Part shown: one piece after another, positions 1 through 8,898 of the stretch
How the letters are laid out: each line of letters starts with the position of its first letter
Position numbering within the stretch: position 1 is the first letter of the stretch
Assembly (NCBI GenBank): GCA_000179315.1
Contig: ADZZ01000613.1
Location: forward strand, 1 to 64,000
Reading direction: 5' to 3'
Source of the DNA: a delta proteobacterium NaphS2
Lineage (GTDB): Bacteria > Desulfobacterota > DSM-4660 > Desulfatiglandales > Desulfatiglandaceae
Length of the DNA: 64,000 bases
Translations under genes and position numbers: made by a program
The notes under the pieces: generated by a model
What the model saw: only the letters and a program-made list of their open reading frames with translations
Database searches by the model: none
What the model was told of the DNA's origin: nothing

Positions 1-1
1 A

Positions 2-2551
2 TCCATTCGAATGCTGGGGGAAACGCCTGATCCCGATAATATGGGCGACATTGCCATAAAGACGGTCAAAGGCGCCACCATCTATCTTCGCGACATTGCC
101 ACCATCTCTCCCACACTGGAAACGCCGCGCACCCTGACCAAAATCAATAATGAAAACGCGCTGGTGCTCTCCGTCAAGCGGAAAAAGAAAGTCAACATGA
201 TTCAGATCGTTGATGACGTGAAAGCCGTCATAAAGAATCTGGAGGGCAATTATCCCGGGCTTAAAACGACCCTTTACTTTGACCAGTCCCGCGAGATCAA
301 GAAGCGCATACGGGAACTGCAGGTTAACGGTCTTATAGGAATTTTTCTGGTATTCCTGGTCCTGTGGGTATCCATGGGATTGCGCAATGCCCTCTTTGCT
401 TCCGTGGGTATCCCCGTTGCGTTCCTTTTAACATTCGTGCTCATGAAAATTTCAGGCCTTTCCGTCGATGGATTAACCCTCTTCGGTCTAATTTTGGTCT
501 TGGGTATCGTGGTGGATGACGCCATTGTGGTGCTTGAAAATATTCACCGTCACAATGAAATGGGTAAACCCATTGTTAAAGCAACCCTTGAGGGAAGCCG
601 TCAGGTACTGGCGCCGGTGATCGCATCCGTATCCACCACCATTGCCGCCTTTGTTCCCATTCTGATCATGGTGGGCGGCATTATCGGCCGGTATCTGGCC
701 GCGCTTCCGAAAGTCGTCATATTTGCGCTTGTGGCATCACTGTTCGAAGTTTTTTTTATGCTTCCGTCCCATGTGGTGGAACTGGCGCCCAAAAGGGCCA
801 AAAAAGGGAGGACAAAAGATCGCTTCGATATTTTTCGACCCGTTCGCAAAATTTACTACCCCCTTCTGAGAGCAGTCTTGAGACACCGCTATCTTTCGGT
901 GCTGTTTATTGTCCTCACCACCGGCCTCGCCTTCCTTCTCTATTTTCAGACCGATTTCATCATGTTTCCCAAAAGCGACGTATTTCCGAGATTCAACATC
1001 TATTTTGATCTGCCGGCCGGTTCGAGCCTGGAAAGGACCGAAAAAGCACTTATTGACCTGACGGACCTCATCAGAGATCGCATCGGAGACGAACTCAATG
1101 CACCCATTTCGGTTGCGGGCATGAAAGAGATCAATTACGAACCCATCTTCGGAAAACATTTCGGCATCCTCAATGTGATCCTGAAAGAAAATAAGGATCG
1201 AAAACATTCGGTGGTGGAACTGATTGAAAGCGTTCGCAAGGATACGGAAAAGCTGCTCACCGAGAGGGGCGCAACCTCCGTTGTCCTGGAACGGCTCATT
1301 GAAGGACCGCCGGTGGGTGCGGATGTGGACCTAAAAATCCAGTCCCCTTCATGGGAGATGTCCGCAGCCATTTCGGAATATATTCAAAAGGAAATGGCTA
1401 AACACGATGGCATTGTGGACATCCGGGACGATTTCTCCCGGGAAAAACACTTCATGGAAATAACCGTCGACGAGGGCATGGCTAAAGAACTGGGGATACA
1501 ACAAAGAGACTTGGTCATGGCGGTTCAGGCAGGCTTTCACGGCATGAAAGTCGCCACCTACAATCGCGGAGACAGTGAGCAGGACATCAAGTTGAAATAC
1601 CTGCCGGAATACCGGTCCGACTTTGATGATCTGCTCAACCTGAGAATTGCCGTACCGGGCCACAGCGCCGTTCCTTTAAAAGAAGTGGCCACCATAAAAC
1701 TGGTTCCCGGCTTTCATAATATTTACCACTACAACGGAAAACAGACCATCAACCTGACGGCCAACATAAGGGAAACGGTCCAAAAAAAGAAAGGATTTCG
1801 AGGTTTTTTCTCAAACCTTGAAGGCAAGAAGATGACGGCGGTGCGGGCCAACAAAATCGCCGAAGACGCTTTTAACCGGATCAAGCAGGACTACCCGGGC
1901 GCCAGGTTTATCGCGGGGGGCCTGCAGGAGGAAACCGACAAATCCCTGGCGGAATTGGGTCATGCAGCCCTTCTGGCACTTTTTTTCATCTTCTTCATTT
2001 TGGCACTTCAGTTTAACTCTTTTATGCAACCGTTCATCATCATGGTCACCATTCCCTTTGCCTCCCTGGGTGTTCTGGTGGGCCTCCTGGCCACCAACAA
2101 CCCGTTGACATTCGTCACCCTCATCGGCCTTTTGACGCTCACCGGCATTGTGGTCAACGACTCTCTGGTTTTGATCGATTTTATCAACCGGTACCGAAAG
2201 GAAAATCCCAAACAGATCTACCAGGCCATCGTTCTGGCCTGCCACGTGCGCATGCGCCCCATCATCCTCACCAGCATCACCACCATTTTCGGACTGGCGC
2301 CCATGGCCTTCGGACTGGGAGGAAAATCGATTTTCTGGGCACCGCTGGCCACCGCCATCATGTGGGGACTGGCTTTTGCCACCTTTCTCATCCTTTCCAT
2401 GATACCCGCCTACTATGCCATCGTGGATGATATCGGTTTTTTCATCAGGAATCGCAGGCGCAGAAAAGCAAATATCAGAAGGGACATTGACGCGGCTTTT
2501 CGTCATCCGGACCTTCAACAGTATATTCAATTAAAAGAAGATTTGAAATGA
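2..2551 (+). CDS. RND-family efflux transporter, inner-membrane pump (C-terminal part)
   Basis: This is the C-terminal 849 residues of an AcrB/MexB-like (HAE1-type) pump; the frame is open to the window edge, so the N-terminus lies upstream. Such pumps are proton-driven trimers of the inner membrane that export drugs, lipids or metals through an adaptor and an outer-membrane channel. Visible features are the hydrophobic run after the first periplasmic loop, the TM4 motif VVDDAIVVLENI with the proton-relay Asp pair, a second large periplasmic domain, and a second transmembrane bundle starting at LALFFIFFILALQFNSF. The tail is basic and cytoplasmic. A short unknown gene and lipBA follow on the same strand. 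Substrate cannot be inferred. Confidence 0.93.
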   Translation, partial: SIRMLGETPDPDNMGDIAIKTVKGATIYLRDIATISPTLETPRTLTKINNENALVLSVKRKKKVNMIQIVDDVKAVIKNLEGNYPGLKTTLYFDQSREIKKRIRELQVNGLIGIFLVFLVLWVSMGLRNALFASVGIPVAFLLTFVLMKISGLSVDGLTLFGLILVLGIVVDDAIVVLENIHRHNEMGKPIVKATLEGSRQVLAPVIASVSTTIAAFVPILIMVGGIIGRYLAALPKVVIFALVASLFEVFFMLPSHVVELAPKRAKKGRTKDRFDIFRPVRKIYYPLLRAVLRHRYLSVLFIVLTTGLAFLLYFQTDFIMFPKSDVFPRFNIYFDLPAGSSLERTEKALIDLTDLIRDRIGDELNAPISVAGMKEINYEPIFGKHFGILNVILKENKDRKHSVVELIESVRKDTEKLLTERGATSVVLERLIEGPPVGADVDLKIQSPSWEMSAAISEYIQKEMAKHDGIVDIRDDFSREKHFMEITVDEGMAKELGIQQRDLVMAVQAGFHGMKVATYNRGDSEQDIKLKYLPEYRSDFDDLLNLRIAVPGHSAVPLKEVATIKLVPGFHNIYHYNGKQTINLTANIRETVQKKKGFRGFFSNLEGKKMTAVRANKIAEDAFNRIKQDYPGARFIAGGLQEETDKSLAELGHAALLALFFIFFILALQFNSFMQPFIIMVTIPFASLGVLVGLLATNNPLTFVTLIGLLTLTGIVVNDSLVLIDFINRYRKENPKQIYQAIVLACHVRMRPIILTSITTIFGLAPMAFGLGGKSIFWAPLATAIMWGLAFATFLILSMIPAYYAIVDDIGFFIRNRRRRKANIRRDIDAAFRHPDLQQYIQLKEDLK

Positions 2552-2563
2552 AAGGTTAATTAA

Positions 2564-2872
2564 ATGTCTGAAAAAATCAAAGAAGATACCTGGCTCTGGT
2601 TGGTGGCCGAAAACCCCGACCAGAATGAACGGTTTTTGGGACAAATCGATACTGAAAACAATATTTCCTTTATCCCGGCATTCCTTGAAAAGGACGCAGC
2701 CCTGCAGGGGTTGCATCTTTTGGCTCGGGATAAGAAAGCCAAAATCGAAATCCAGGCCATTCAGTACCGGGACCTGGCCCCAAAACTGGCGGAAGAAAAA
2801 TTTTTTCTTTTTGTGTTGGACCCGGAGGGTAATGTCCTTGAAAAAATAAGCCCAGGACGTCAGGATGCCTGA
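2564..2872 (+). CDS. Small protein of unknown function upstream of lipB
   Basis: A 102-residue soluble protein with no signal peptide and no membrane segment. It starts 12 bp after the RND pump gene and its last 8 bp overlap the lipB start, which suggests translational coupling with lipB. The sequence is rich in aromatic and acidic residues (WLWLVAENPD near the N-terminus, FFLFVLDPEGNVLEKI near the end) and looks like a compact alpha/beta fold. I do not recognise a family. Frame use and tight packing support a real gene; a role connected with lipoylation is only a guess from position. Confidence 0.7.
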   Translation: MSEKIKEDTWLWLVAENPDQNERFLGQIDTENNISFIPAFLEKDAALQGLHLLARDKKAKIEIQAIQYRDLAPKLAEEKFFLFVLDPEGNVLEKISPGRQDA

Positions 2873-3560
2873 CCCCCTGGTATCAGACCTTAAAACCATG
2901 GATTATGCAGCGTGCCTGAAGCTGCAGCGCGCCGTTCACGGCGCCCGGGTTGAAGGTCTGATCCCGGACACCCTGCTTCTGGTGGAACATCCCCACGTCC
3001 TCACCTTCGGAAGGCGGGCCCGCCAGGAAAATGTTCTGGTATCCGAATCCGTGCTTCAGAAGAAGGGGGTTACTTGCGTCCACAATGAGCGGGGAGGCGA
3101 CGTCACCTATCACGGACCCGGACAGATTCTGGCCTACCCGATCTTTGGCCTTGAAAAAAAAGGGATCGGGGTGCTTGATTTTGTGGAAAAACTTGAAGCC
3201 GTCATGATCCGGGTATTAAGCGATTACGGTATCAGAGGCGAAAGGGATGACCGAAACCGCGGGGTCTGGGTAAAGGGTCGGAAAATCGGGTTTGTAGGTA
3301 TCGCCGTAAAAAAAGGGATTTCACTTCACGGGCTTGCCCTGAACGTCAGTCCCGACCTCAGTTTTTTTCAAATGATTCACTCTTGTGGGCTCAAAGAGGT
3401 GGGTATCACCTCAATGGCTGAACTTCTCGGGAAAAAGATCCCCCTGGGCCATATTAAGACTCGGCTTATTTTCCATTTCCAGGAGATCTTTGACGTGAAT
3501 CCGGATCAGGCAAAGCCGAAAGATCTTCAGGAGATGGTGAACGAATATTATGAAAAATGA
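2865..3560 (+). CDS. lipB: Lipoyl(octanoyl) transferase LipB
   Basis: Transfers the octanoyl group from acyl carrier protein to the target lysine of lipoyl domains (2-oxoacid dehydrogenases, GcvH), the first step of endogenous lipoate synthesis in the cytoplasm. The 231-residue length is normal. It has the hallmark NERGGDVTYHGPGQ segment near residues 74-87, the catalytic Lys in GRKIG (K140), and the acyl-thioester Cys in IHSCG (C174), so it should be active. It overlaps the upstream small gene by 8 bp and lipA by 11 bp, making a coupled lipBA unit. Confidence 0.96.
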   Translation: MPDPLVSDLKTMDYAACLKLQRAVHGARVEGLIPDTLLLVEHPHVLTFGRRARQENVLVSESVLQKKGVTCVHNERGGDVTYHGPGQILAYPIFGLEKKGIGVLDFVEKLEAVMIRVLSDYGIRGERDDRNRGVWVKGRKIGFVGIAVKKGISLHGLALNVSPDLSFFQMIHSCGLKEVGITSMAELLGKKIPLGHIKTRLIFHFQEIFDVNPDQAKPKDLQEMVNEYYEK

Positions 3561-4425
3561 AACAGAAAAAAAAATTATCCCAAAACCTTCCTGGCTGAAA
3601 AAAAGGGTTTCTGCAGGCCGGGAGTATCAGAAAATCGTGCGGCTATTAAGGGAAGGACATCTTCACACCGTCTGTGAAGCGGCGCACTGCCCCAATTTGG
3701 GAGAGTGCTTTTCGAGCGGCACCGCCACTTTTATGATTCTGGGAGATCACTGCACCCGGAACTGCCGTTTCTGCGCCGTACAGCACGGCGTTCCCCAACC
3801 GCCGAACAGAGAAGAACCTCGAAAAGTGGCCGAAGCCGTGACGGCGATGGGGCTTGGCTACGCGGTGATCACGTCGGTGACCCGGGACGATCTCCCTGAC
3901 GGTGGCGCAGGACATTTTGCCGCTGTGATCGGCGCCGTAAAAGAACGCAGTCCCGAGACAAAGGTGGAAGTGCTGATCCCCGATTTTCAGGGATCGGAAA
4001 AGGACCTTGAAACCGTCGTGACAGCCGCCCCCCATGTGCTCAATCACAACATGGAGACCGTTCCCAGGCTTTACCCGGACGTTCGACCGCAGGCGGATTA
4101 CCACCGGTCCCTGGAATTGATCCGAAGGGCCGGAGAAATGGATCGGAAGCCGGCAACCAAATCGGGACTCATGCTGGGACTGGGGGAAACCCATGAAGAA
4201 GTCATTCAGGCGCTTCGGGACTTACTGACGGCGGGTTGCAGGCTTTTGACCCTGGGACAATATCTGGCCCCATCCGCCGATCACCATCCGGTGGCGGCAT
4301 ACGTATCGCCGGAATCATTTCAAACTTGGGAAAAGACCGCTCTTGAAATGGGATTTGAGGGCGTTGCATCCGGCCCTTTCGTGCGCAGTTCCTTTCACGC
4401 AGGAGAGATGTTTGATAAACTTTAG
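3550..4425 (+). CDS. lipA: Lipoyl synthase LipA (radical SAM)
   Basis: Inserts two sulfurs into the octanoyl chain on lipoyl domains. Both iron-sulfur cluster motifs are visible: the auxiliary-cluster cysteines C42, C47 and C53 (CEAAHCPNLGEC) and the radical-SAM CxxxCxxC at C68, C72 and C75 (CTRNCRFC). The C-terminal RSSFHAGE motif carries the conserved RSS serine that ligates the auxiliary cluster. At 291 residues the length is standard. It is coupled to lipB by overlap and ends just before the convergent dinB gene. Confidence 0.97.
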   Translation: MKNETEKKIIPKPSWLKKRVSAGREYQKIVRLLREGHLHTVCEAAHCPNLGECFSSGTATFMILGDHCTRNCRFCAVQHGVPQPPNREEPRKVAEAVTAMGLGYAVITSVTRDDLPDGGAGHFAAVIGAVKERSPETKVEVLIPDFQGSEKDLETVVTAAPHVLNHNMETVPRLYPDVRPQADYHRSLELIRRAGEMDRKPATKSGLMLGLGETHEEVIQALRDLLTAGCRLLTLGQYLAPSADHHPVAAYVSPESFQTWEKTALEMGFEGVASGPFVRSSFHAGEMFDKL

Positions 4426-4471
4426 ACAAAAATTGATTTTGCCATCTTTACTCGGTTCCGGTTTTTAACAT

Positions 4472-5677
4472 TCAGAGTTCAGCATTTGTCTTTTGAACCA
4501 ACGTGGCGGGCCGAACGCTTTTGCCGCCATGTTTTTCCATGATTGAATCAACGGCCAGGTTGAGTTGTTTTCTTTTTCGGAGCGATTGATCATCGGTGAA
4601 AAGGGACAATTGCCCCGCCGCATCGGCAAAACAGAGTTGGGATAATGAAATGCCCAACAGTCGGACCGGCCTTTTGCCAACCTCGGTTTTTTGAAGCAGA
4701 CCACAGGCGGCTCCGTATATCTCTAAACCATCATCTGTAAAATCGGCAAGGGTTTTCGCCCGGGTGATTTGTTTGAAATCATGATATTTCACTTTCAGGG
4801 AAACGGTTTTCCCCGTCAGGTTTTTGCGACGTATCCTGCGGCCCACCTGGGTCGCCAAAGCGAGCAATTCTTTCTTGGCATCTGTCAGCACCTGAATATC
4901 ACGCATGAAAGTCCGCTCGTTCCCAACGGATTTGACTTCATGCTCCGGCACCACATCCCTTTCATCCTCACCCATGGAGAGCCGATGCATCCTAACGCCG
5001 TTCTTGCCGAATTTTCGTTGCAGGAAATCGGGATCAAAACATCTCAACGCCTTGAATGTATGGATATTGAGGCGCGCCAGGCGCTCACGGGTCACCCTGC
5101 CCACGCCCCACATCCTGCTAATGGGAAGGGGATCCAAAAACGCCCTCACACCATGGGGCGGCACCACCGTCAGCCCGTCGGGTTTATCCATGTCGGAAGC
5201 GATCTTGGCAACAAATTTGGAAGGTGCAACGCCGGCGGAAACGGTGAGCCCGATTTCATCCAGCACGGTCTTTTTTATGACTTTTGCAATGTTAACGGGT
5301 TCTCCGAGAAGACGCTCGGAACCGGTCACATCCAGAAACGCCTCGTCTATGGAGAGGGGCTCCACCAACGGTGTAAAACGCGAAAAAATATCAAACACTT
5401 CTTTTGAAATCTCTTTGTAACGACCCATCCGCCCCCTCAAAACGACGGCCTTTGGACAAAGGCGCACGGCGGTTGCCATGGGTTGGGCGGAATGTACCCC
5501 AAACTGCCTTGCCTCGTAGGAAGCAGAAGAAACAACCCCCCTTTCCCTGGTGCCGCCGACAATCACCGGCTTCCCCCTCAATTCCGGGTTGTCCAATGCC
5601 TCGACCGCCGGATAAAAAGCATCCATATCCAGGTGTATGATCGATTTACGTGTTACGTCGCGCGTCATGTTGGCCAT
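4472..5677 (-). CDS. dinB: DNA polymerase IV (Y-family, DinB)
   Basis: Error-prone translesion polymerase. The palm carboxylates are in DMDAFYPAVE close to the N-terminus and in PLSIDEAFLDVTGS; the little-finger domain makes up the last third. Length is about 400 residues. The start is uncertain: a TTG at 5716 would overlap the upstream small gene by 32 bp, while ATGs at 5677 or 5668 put the catalytic DMD motif at the usual distance from the N-terminus, so I chose 5677. No beta-clamp peptide is obvious at the C-terminus. I see no clear LexA operator upstream. Confidence 0.93.
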   Translation of the reverse strand: MANMTRDVTRKSIIHLDMDAFYPAVEALDNPELRGKPVIVGGTRERGVVSSASYEARQFGVHSAQPMATAVRLCPKAVVLRGRMGRYKEISKEVFDIFSRFTPLVEPLSIDEAFLDVTGSERLLGEPVNIAKVIKKTVLDEIGLTVSAGVAPSKFVAKIASDMDKPDGLTVVPPHGVRAFLDPLPISRMWGVGRVTRERLARLNIHTFKALRCFDPDFLQRKFGKNGVRMHRLSMGEDERDVVPEHEVKSVGNERTFMRDIQVLTDAKKELLALATQVGRRIRRKNLTGKTVSLKVKYHDFKQITRAKTLADFTDDGLEIYGAACGLLQKTEVGKRPVRLLGISLSQLCFADAAGQLSLFTDDQSLRKRKQLNLAVDSIMEKHGGKSVRPATLVQKTNAEL

Positions 5678-5684
5678 CGTGCCA

Positions 5685-5915
5685 TTATCGGCACTTTTCA
5701 TTTCGAAAAAACGCAAGATCCCACTTAAAGCTTACCACGTCGTACCCAAGAATATATGTTGCATGATCATCGCCCAGCACCTTGAAGTAACGATGGTCCG
5801 GATCCAGCCAACGGTCCAAGACCTCTCTGATTTCAATAAGTCTTTCTTCCAGCCAAAACCGCCTGGGCGTTTCTTCTCCTCTATAGCCGGAGTAACATTC
5901 CACCCTGATTTTCAT
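5685..5915 (-). CDS. Small conserved protein of unknown function
   Basis: A 76-residue cytoplasmic protein starting MKIRVECYSGYRGEETPRRF and containing EVLDRWLDPDHRYFKV and a Tyr/Leu-rich C-terminal strand. I recall small proteins with this SGY...RWxxPDHxYFKV pattern in other deltaproteobacteria, but no function is known to me. It lies directly upstream of dinB on the same strand, and the alternative dinB start would overlap it. Translation signals are weak. Confidence 0.65.
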   Translation of the reverse strand: MKIRVECYSGYRGEETPRRFWLEERLIEIREVLDRWLDPDHRYFKVLGDDHATYILGYDVVSFKWDLAFFRNEKCR

Positions 5916-5929
5916 GGTACAAGGCGTGG

Positions 5930-6484
5930 TTAGCGTCCGTACTTTGCCGTAAAGCTCGCTTTTCCGAGGGAGTTTGCATTAATCATAAAGCCGATTAATG
6001 CAGCTGTAGCATCATTCGGAACGTCTATTCGTTCGATCTTGAGCGCGTAAACCGTAAAAATATAGCGGTGTGCCTTATCTCCTTTTGGAGGGCATGCACC
6101 ACCAAAAGCGTGGGTCCCAAAATCCGTGCGACCTTGAACGGCGCCTGGAGGCAACAGCTTCCCCGTTGAATCCCCGGCGCCCAGGGGTAATTCGGTAACA
6201 TTCGCGGGGATATTGTAGACAACCCAATGCCACCAACCCGATCCCGTAGGCGCATCAGGGTCATACACCGTAATCGCATAGCTTTTTGTTCCCGTTGGAC
6301 CCGGCGTCCATTTAAGTGCCGGCGACTGATTTTTCCCCGAGCACCCAAATCCGTTAAATACCTGATCGTTTGTCAGAAAAGCACCAGGTTTAATGGTTGG
6401 ACTTGTGAGTGTAAAGTTGCCCGCGTAGACCACCGTGGAGACCAGGCAAACAAAAATAAGCAACGAAATTCGCATCTTAAACAT
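5930..6484 (-). CDS. Secreted YbhB/YbcL-family (PEBP-like) protein
   Basis: Belongs to the bacterial phosphatidylethanolamine-binding-protein / Raf-kinase-inhibitor-like family, whose members bind small anionic ligands; the physiological role is unknown. The first 22 residues form a signal peptide ending VVYA, so the protein is probably periplasmic. Family motifs are visible: KNQSPALKWTPGP, YDPDAPTGSGWWHWVVYNIP and the late GGACPPKGDKAHRYIFTVYAL. A strong AGGAGG lies 7 nt before the ATG at 6484, which decides against the TTG at 6490. Confidence 0.9.
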   Translation of the reverse strand: MFKMRISLLIFVCLVSTVVYAGNFTLTSPTIKPGAFLTNDQVFNGFGCSGKNQSPALKWTPGPTGTKSYAITVYDPDAPTGSGWWHWVVYNIPANVTELPLGAGDSTGKLLPPGAVQGRTDFGTHAFGGACPPKGDKAHRYIFTVYALKIERIDVPNDATAALIGFMINANSLGKASFTAKYGR

Positions 6485-7316
6485 AAGCAACCTCCTTTTT
6501 TTTGAGACGTAAATAGGGCCCTAAGGCTGAAAATTAGAAGCTGGAAACGCGCCAGCGTTTTCGGAAAAGGCAATATAAGTTACAATATTCGAAGCTTCGT
6601 ATTTAATATATGGGGGGAGCGCCCTTCGTTATGTGCAATAAGCCGTTTCTCCAAATCTGATGTCAATCCGATACATCGTTGTTCTGGGTGGGAAGTGCTT
6701 TGAATGAGGTAGACATATTTCATGGAGACTGCCGGAATACAGGTCCAAAAAAAGAAAATACCGCCAAGAATGCCTTTATCGATAGCTTGCTACACCGCAA
6801 GTGTCATATAATACCAAAATTGGCAACTCTAAACAATCCTTTTTCTGTGGAATCAAGGGTTGGGTCCGTTGGCTCGCTGGTTGGTACCATATTTATGGGT
6901 ACCTTATGCCTCATGCCCAACCAGACGATTTCCCGCATTCCGTCATTTGGCTTTTCTGTATTTTATTGTCATTCTAATTTGTAGTTGTTCCTTTCAACCC
7001 CGTCCGTAATATTCGTAGAATCTGCAAGATAGGCTTATGGCGATCTTTTTCACCCTCAAACCATCTCCAATTGCAAAACGCATTGATGTCATGCGAGGCA
7101 TCAAATGGATTTGCCCTTTTCATGAGCGTAAAATCCGCCTGTGAGTTTTGTCTCAAATAAAAAATGCTTTCTATATTCCACCATTGTAAGGTAAAATAGT
7201 CAGAAAGCACGGGCTCAAAAGAGCCTTTTCCGTCTGGATCCCAATCAATTGAGAGATCAGCATGAAATCAAAGTCAAGAGGATTTCAGAACGCCAAGCAC
7301 AATTTTGAGGTTGAAA
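6485..7316. other. AT-rich gap with no convincing gene
   Basis: About 830 bp separate the PEBP gene from the thioesterase. Base composition is visibly more AT-rich than the flanks. The two longest frames (plus strand 6679-6984 and minus strand 6974-7210) lack ribosome-binding sites and a coding look, so I leave them out. It may be a worn-out gene remnant; I cannot identify one. Confidence 0.5.
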
Positions 7317-7745
7317 ATGGCTTTTCGCGCACATATAAAGGTCTGTTTCAGTGACATTGACTACGCAGGAATTGTGTACTATCCACGGTTTCTGCATTAT
7401 TTCCACCTGGCAATGGAGGAGTTTTTCGCCGGTGCGCTAGGCATGGAATTTCCCAAGGTTCTTACTCAACATCGCATAGGATTTCCAACGGTTCACCTGG
7501 AAACCGACTTTGCAAAGCCTTTGAAATATGGAGACGAACTGGAAGTTGAGGTAACGATCAAGAACGTAGGCCGGTCTTCCATCACCTGGGGCTATAAGGT
7601 TTTTAGAATAGCGGAACCTGAGACGGTCGTTTCACAGGGCCGGAACGTGACGGTCACTGTAAACTTAGATAGCTTTGAGAAACTGGAAACACCTGACTGG
7701 CTGAGAGAGAAATTGATAGCACAGCAAAAGTTGGGTAACCCATGA
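7317..7745 (+). CDS. Acyl-CoA thioesterase, YbgC/4-hydroxybenzoyl-CoA thioesterase family
   Basis: A single hot-dog domain of 142 residues that should hydrolyse acyl- or aroyl-CoA thioesters in the cytoplasm. The family signature is at the N-terminus: SDIDYAGIVYYPRFLHYFHLAMEEFF, with the catalytic Asp in the DYAGIVYY loop. A GAGG Shine-Dalgarno 6 nt before the ATG at 7317 supports this start over the upstream TTG at 7305. It stands alone on the plus strand, not with tol-pal genes, so a general or aromatic-CoA role is equally possible. Confidence 0.88.
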   Translation: MAFRAHIKVCFSDIDYAGIVYYPRFLHYFHLAMEEFFAGALGMEFPKVLTQHRIGFPTVHLETDFAKPLKYGDELEVEVTIKNVGRSSITWGYKVFRIAEPETVVSQGRNVTVTVNLDSFEKLETPDWLREKLIAQQKLGNP

Positions 7746-7793
7746 TATCCAAAATGTACATTCATTCAAATTCCGAAAGTCTCCCGCCTGTAA

Positions 7794-7983
7794 TGTGCGG
7801 AATGGAGTCTGGCTACTCCTGCGGGCATTCAAATCGCCGTCCAAACCATCAAGGCCATCGCACGCGGGTATTGGGGTGACAAGCACTGGAGCCGCAGCAC
7901 CTGGTATGAACCGCTGACGGACGAAGGCGCCATTGAACGCTGCGTTCACTGGGTCCTGAGCATTCCCGATATTTTCCTGAACA
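7794..7983 (+). pseudogene. Aldo/keto reductase C-terminal remnant beside ssrA
   Basis: The plus-strand frame after the stop at 7791 reads a stretch typical of the C-terminal region of aldo/keto reductase family oxidoreductases: GIQIAVQTIKAIARGYWGD, then STWYEPLTDEGAIERCVHWV and LSIPDIFLNT. No start, cofactor-binding or catalytic part is present. The resemblance stops about 20 bp before the 3' end of ssrA, and the frame then runs into the tmRNA gene. This looks like a truncated leftover, possibly from recombination at the ssrA 3' end. Confidence 0.6.
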
Positions 7984-8003
7984 CATTGTGTTGGATTGCT
8001 TTT

Positions 8004-8360
8004 TGGTGGAGGCGGCGGGAGTCGAACCCGCGTCCGAAAATATTCCACTTAGACCTCTACATACGTAGTTCAGTTTTAAATTTTCGCCTTCGGGGTCGCA
8101 ACTGAACAAGCTTTCCTAAAGACTAACCTGTGTTAATTTTCGCACCACCATTCCACAGGTTCAATGGATCGGCTAGCCCGCTAGTCGACGCCTTTATCCG
8201 GTCACGCAGGCAAAGACCGGAAAGACGGTAGCCATTTATGCGGCTACAGCATACGCGTAATCGTCTGCGTTTGTGTTTCACCCAACCGTTTTACGAGCAG
8301 GTCGGAACCTCGGTATGCAATCTAAGCTTCAATTATCCCCGTCGAAACCGTTTCGCCCCC
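8004..8360 (-). ncRNA. ssrA: tmRNA (transfer-messenger RNA)
   Basis: Rescues stalled ribosomes together with SmpB by acting first as alanyl-tRNA and then as a short mRNA. The 5' end (8360) has the typical GGGGGCGAAACGG start followed by the UUUCGACGGGG segment, and the 3' end carries the T-arm segment with GGTTCGAC and an encoded CCA (8004-8006). The tag frame stops with TAA at 8238-8236 and reads ...ADDYAYAVAA, a normal degradation tag ending in AVAA; the exact resume codon is uncertain. It lies directly downstream of smpB. Confidence 0.96.
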
Positions 8361-8373
8361 TTTTTTGACATTT

Positions 8374-8408
8374 ACGTAGTAGAATAAAAACATTGTTTAC
8401 GGTTGCAA
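8374..8408 (-). promoter_or_regulatory. Candidate sigma-70 promoter of ssrA
   Basis: On the minus strand TTGCAA (8408-8403) and TATTCT (8386-8381) are separated by 16 bp and would start transcription about 14 nt before the mature tmRNA 5' end. It lies in the smpB-ssrA gap. The match to consensus is partial. Confidence 0.35.
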
Positions 8409-8431
8409 AATTAATCATGGTCGGAAAAAAG

Positions 8432-8887
8432 TCAATAGTCGCCTCTTTTTCGTGCCTGGTCCATATCCCGCTTTAACTCTTTTTCTTTCAAGGCACTTCG
8501 TTTGTCGTATTTTTTCTTGCCTTTTGCCAGTGCGATTTCCACTTTGGCCTTCCCACGGGTGAAATAGACTTTGGTGGGAATCAAAGAATAACCCTTTTGC
8601 TCGGTTTTTCCGATGAGCCGCTTAATTTCCCGTTTATTGAGGAGAAGCTTTCGTATTCGCATGGGATCCATTTCCATATGATGGGCAAATGGGTATGGCG
8701 TAATGTGCATATTATGGAGAAAAACCTCTCCTTGTTTCACCCTGGCATAGCTATCCACCAAACTGGCCCGTCCTTCTCGAAGGGATTTGACTTCGGCGCC
8801 CATAAGTACCAAACCCGCCTCGAAAAACTCATCAAGGAAGTACTCATGACGCGCCTTCTTGTTCTGACAAACGATTTTCATGCTCAA
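8432..8887 (-). CDS. smpB: SsrA-binding protein SmpB
   Basis: Binds the tRNA-like domain of tmRNA and places it in the A site of stalled ribosomes. The 151-residue protein has the OB-fold with NKKARHEYFLDEFFEAGLVL at the start, the GAEVKSLREGRASLVDSY motif, and the basic C-terminal tail (KRDMDQARKRGDY) that enters the empty mRNA channel. It sits 11 bp after ptsI and 71 bp before ssrA, so protein and RNA partner are adjacent. Confidence 0.97.
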   Translation of the reverse strand: MSMKIVCQNKKARHEYFLDEFFEAGLVLMGAEVKSLREGRASLVDSYARVKQGEVFLHNMHITPYPFAHHMEMDPMRIRKLLLNKREIKRLIGKTEQKGYSLIPTKVYFTRGKAKVEIALAKGKKKYDKRSALKEKELKRDMDQARKRGDY

Positions 8888-8898
8888 TTTAATTTCCT

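Noticed and set aside
6679-7210. Two medium reading frames in the AT-rich gap (plus 6679-6984, minus 6974-7210)
   Set aside because: No ribosome-binding sites, no recognisable motifs, and they overlap each other end to end; probably chance frames.
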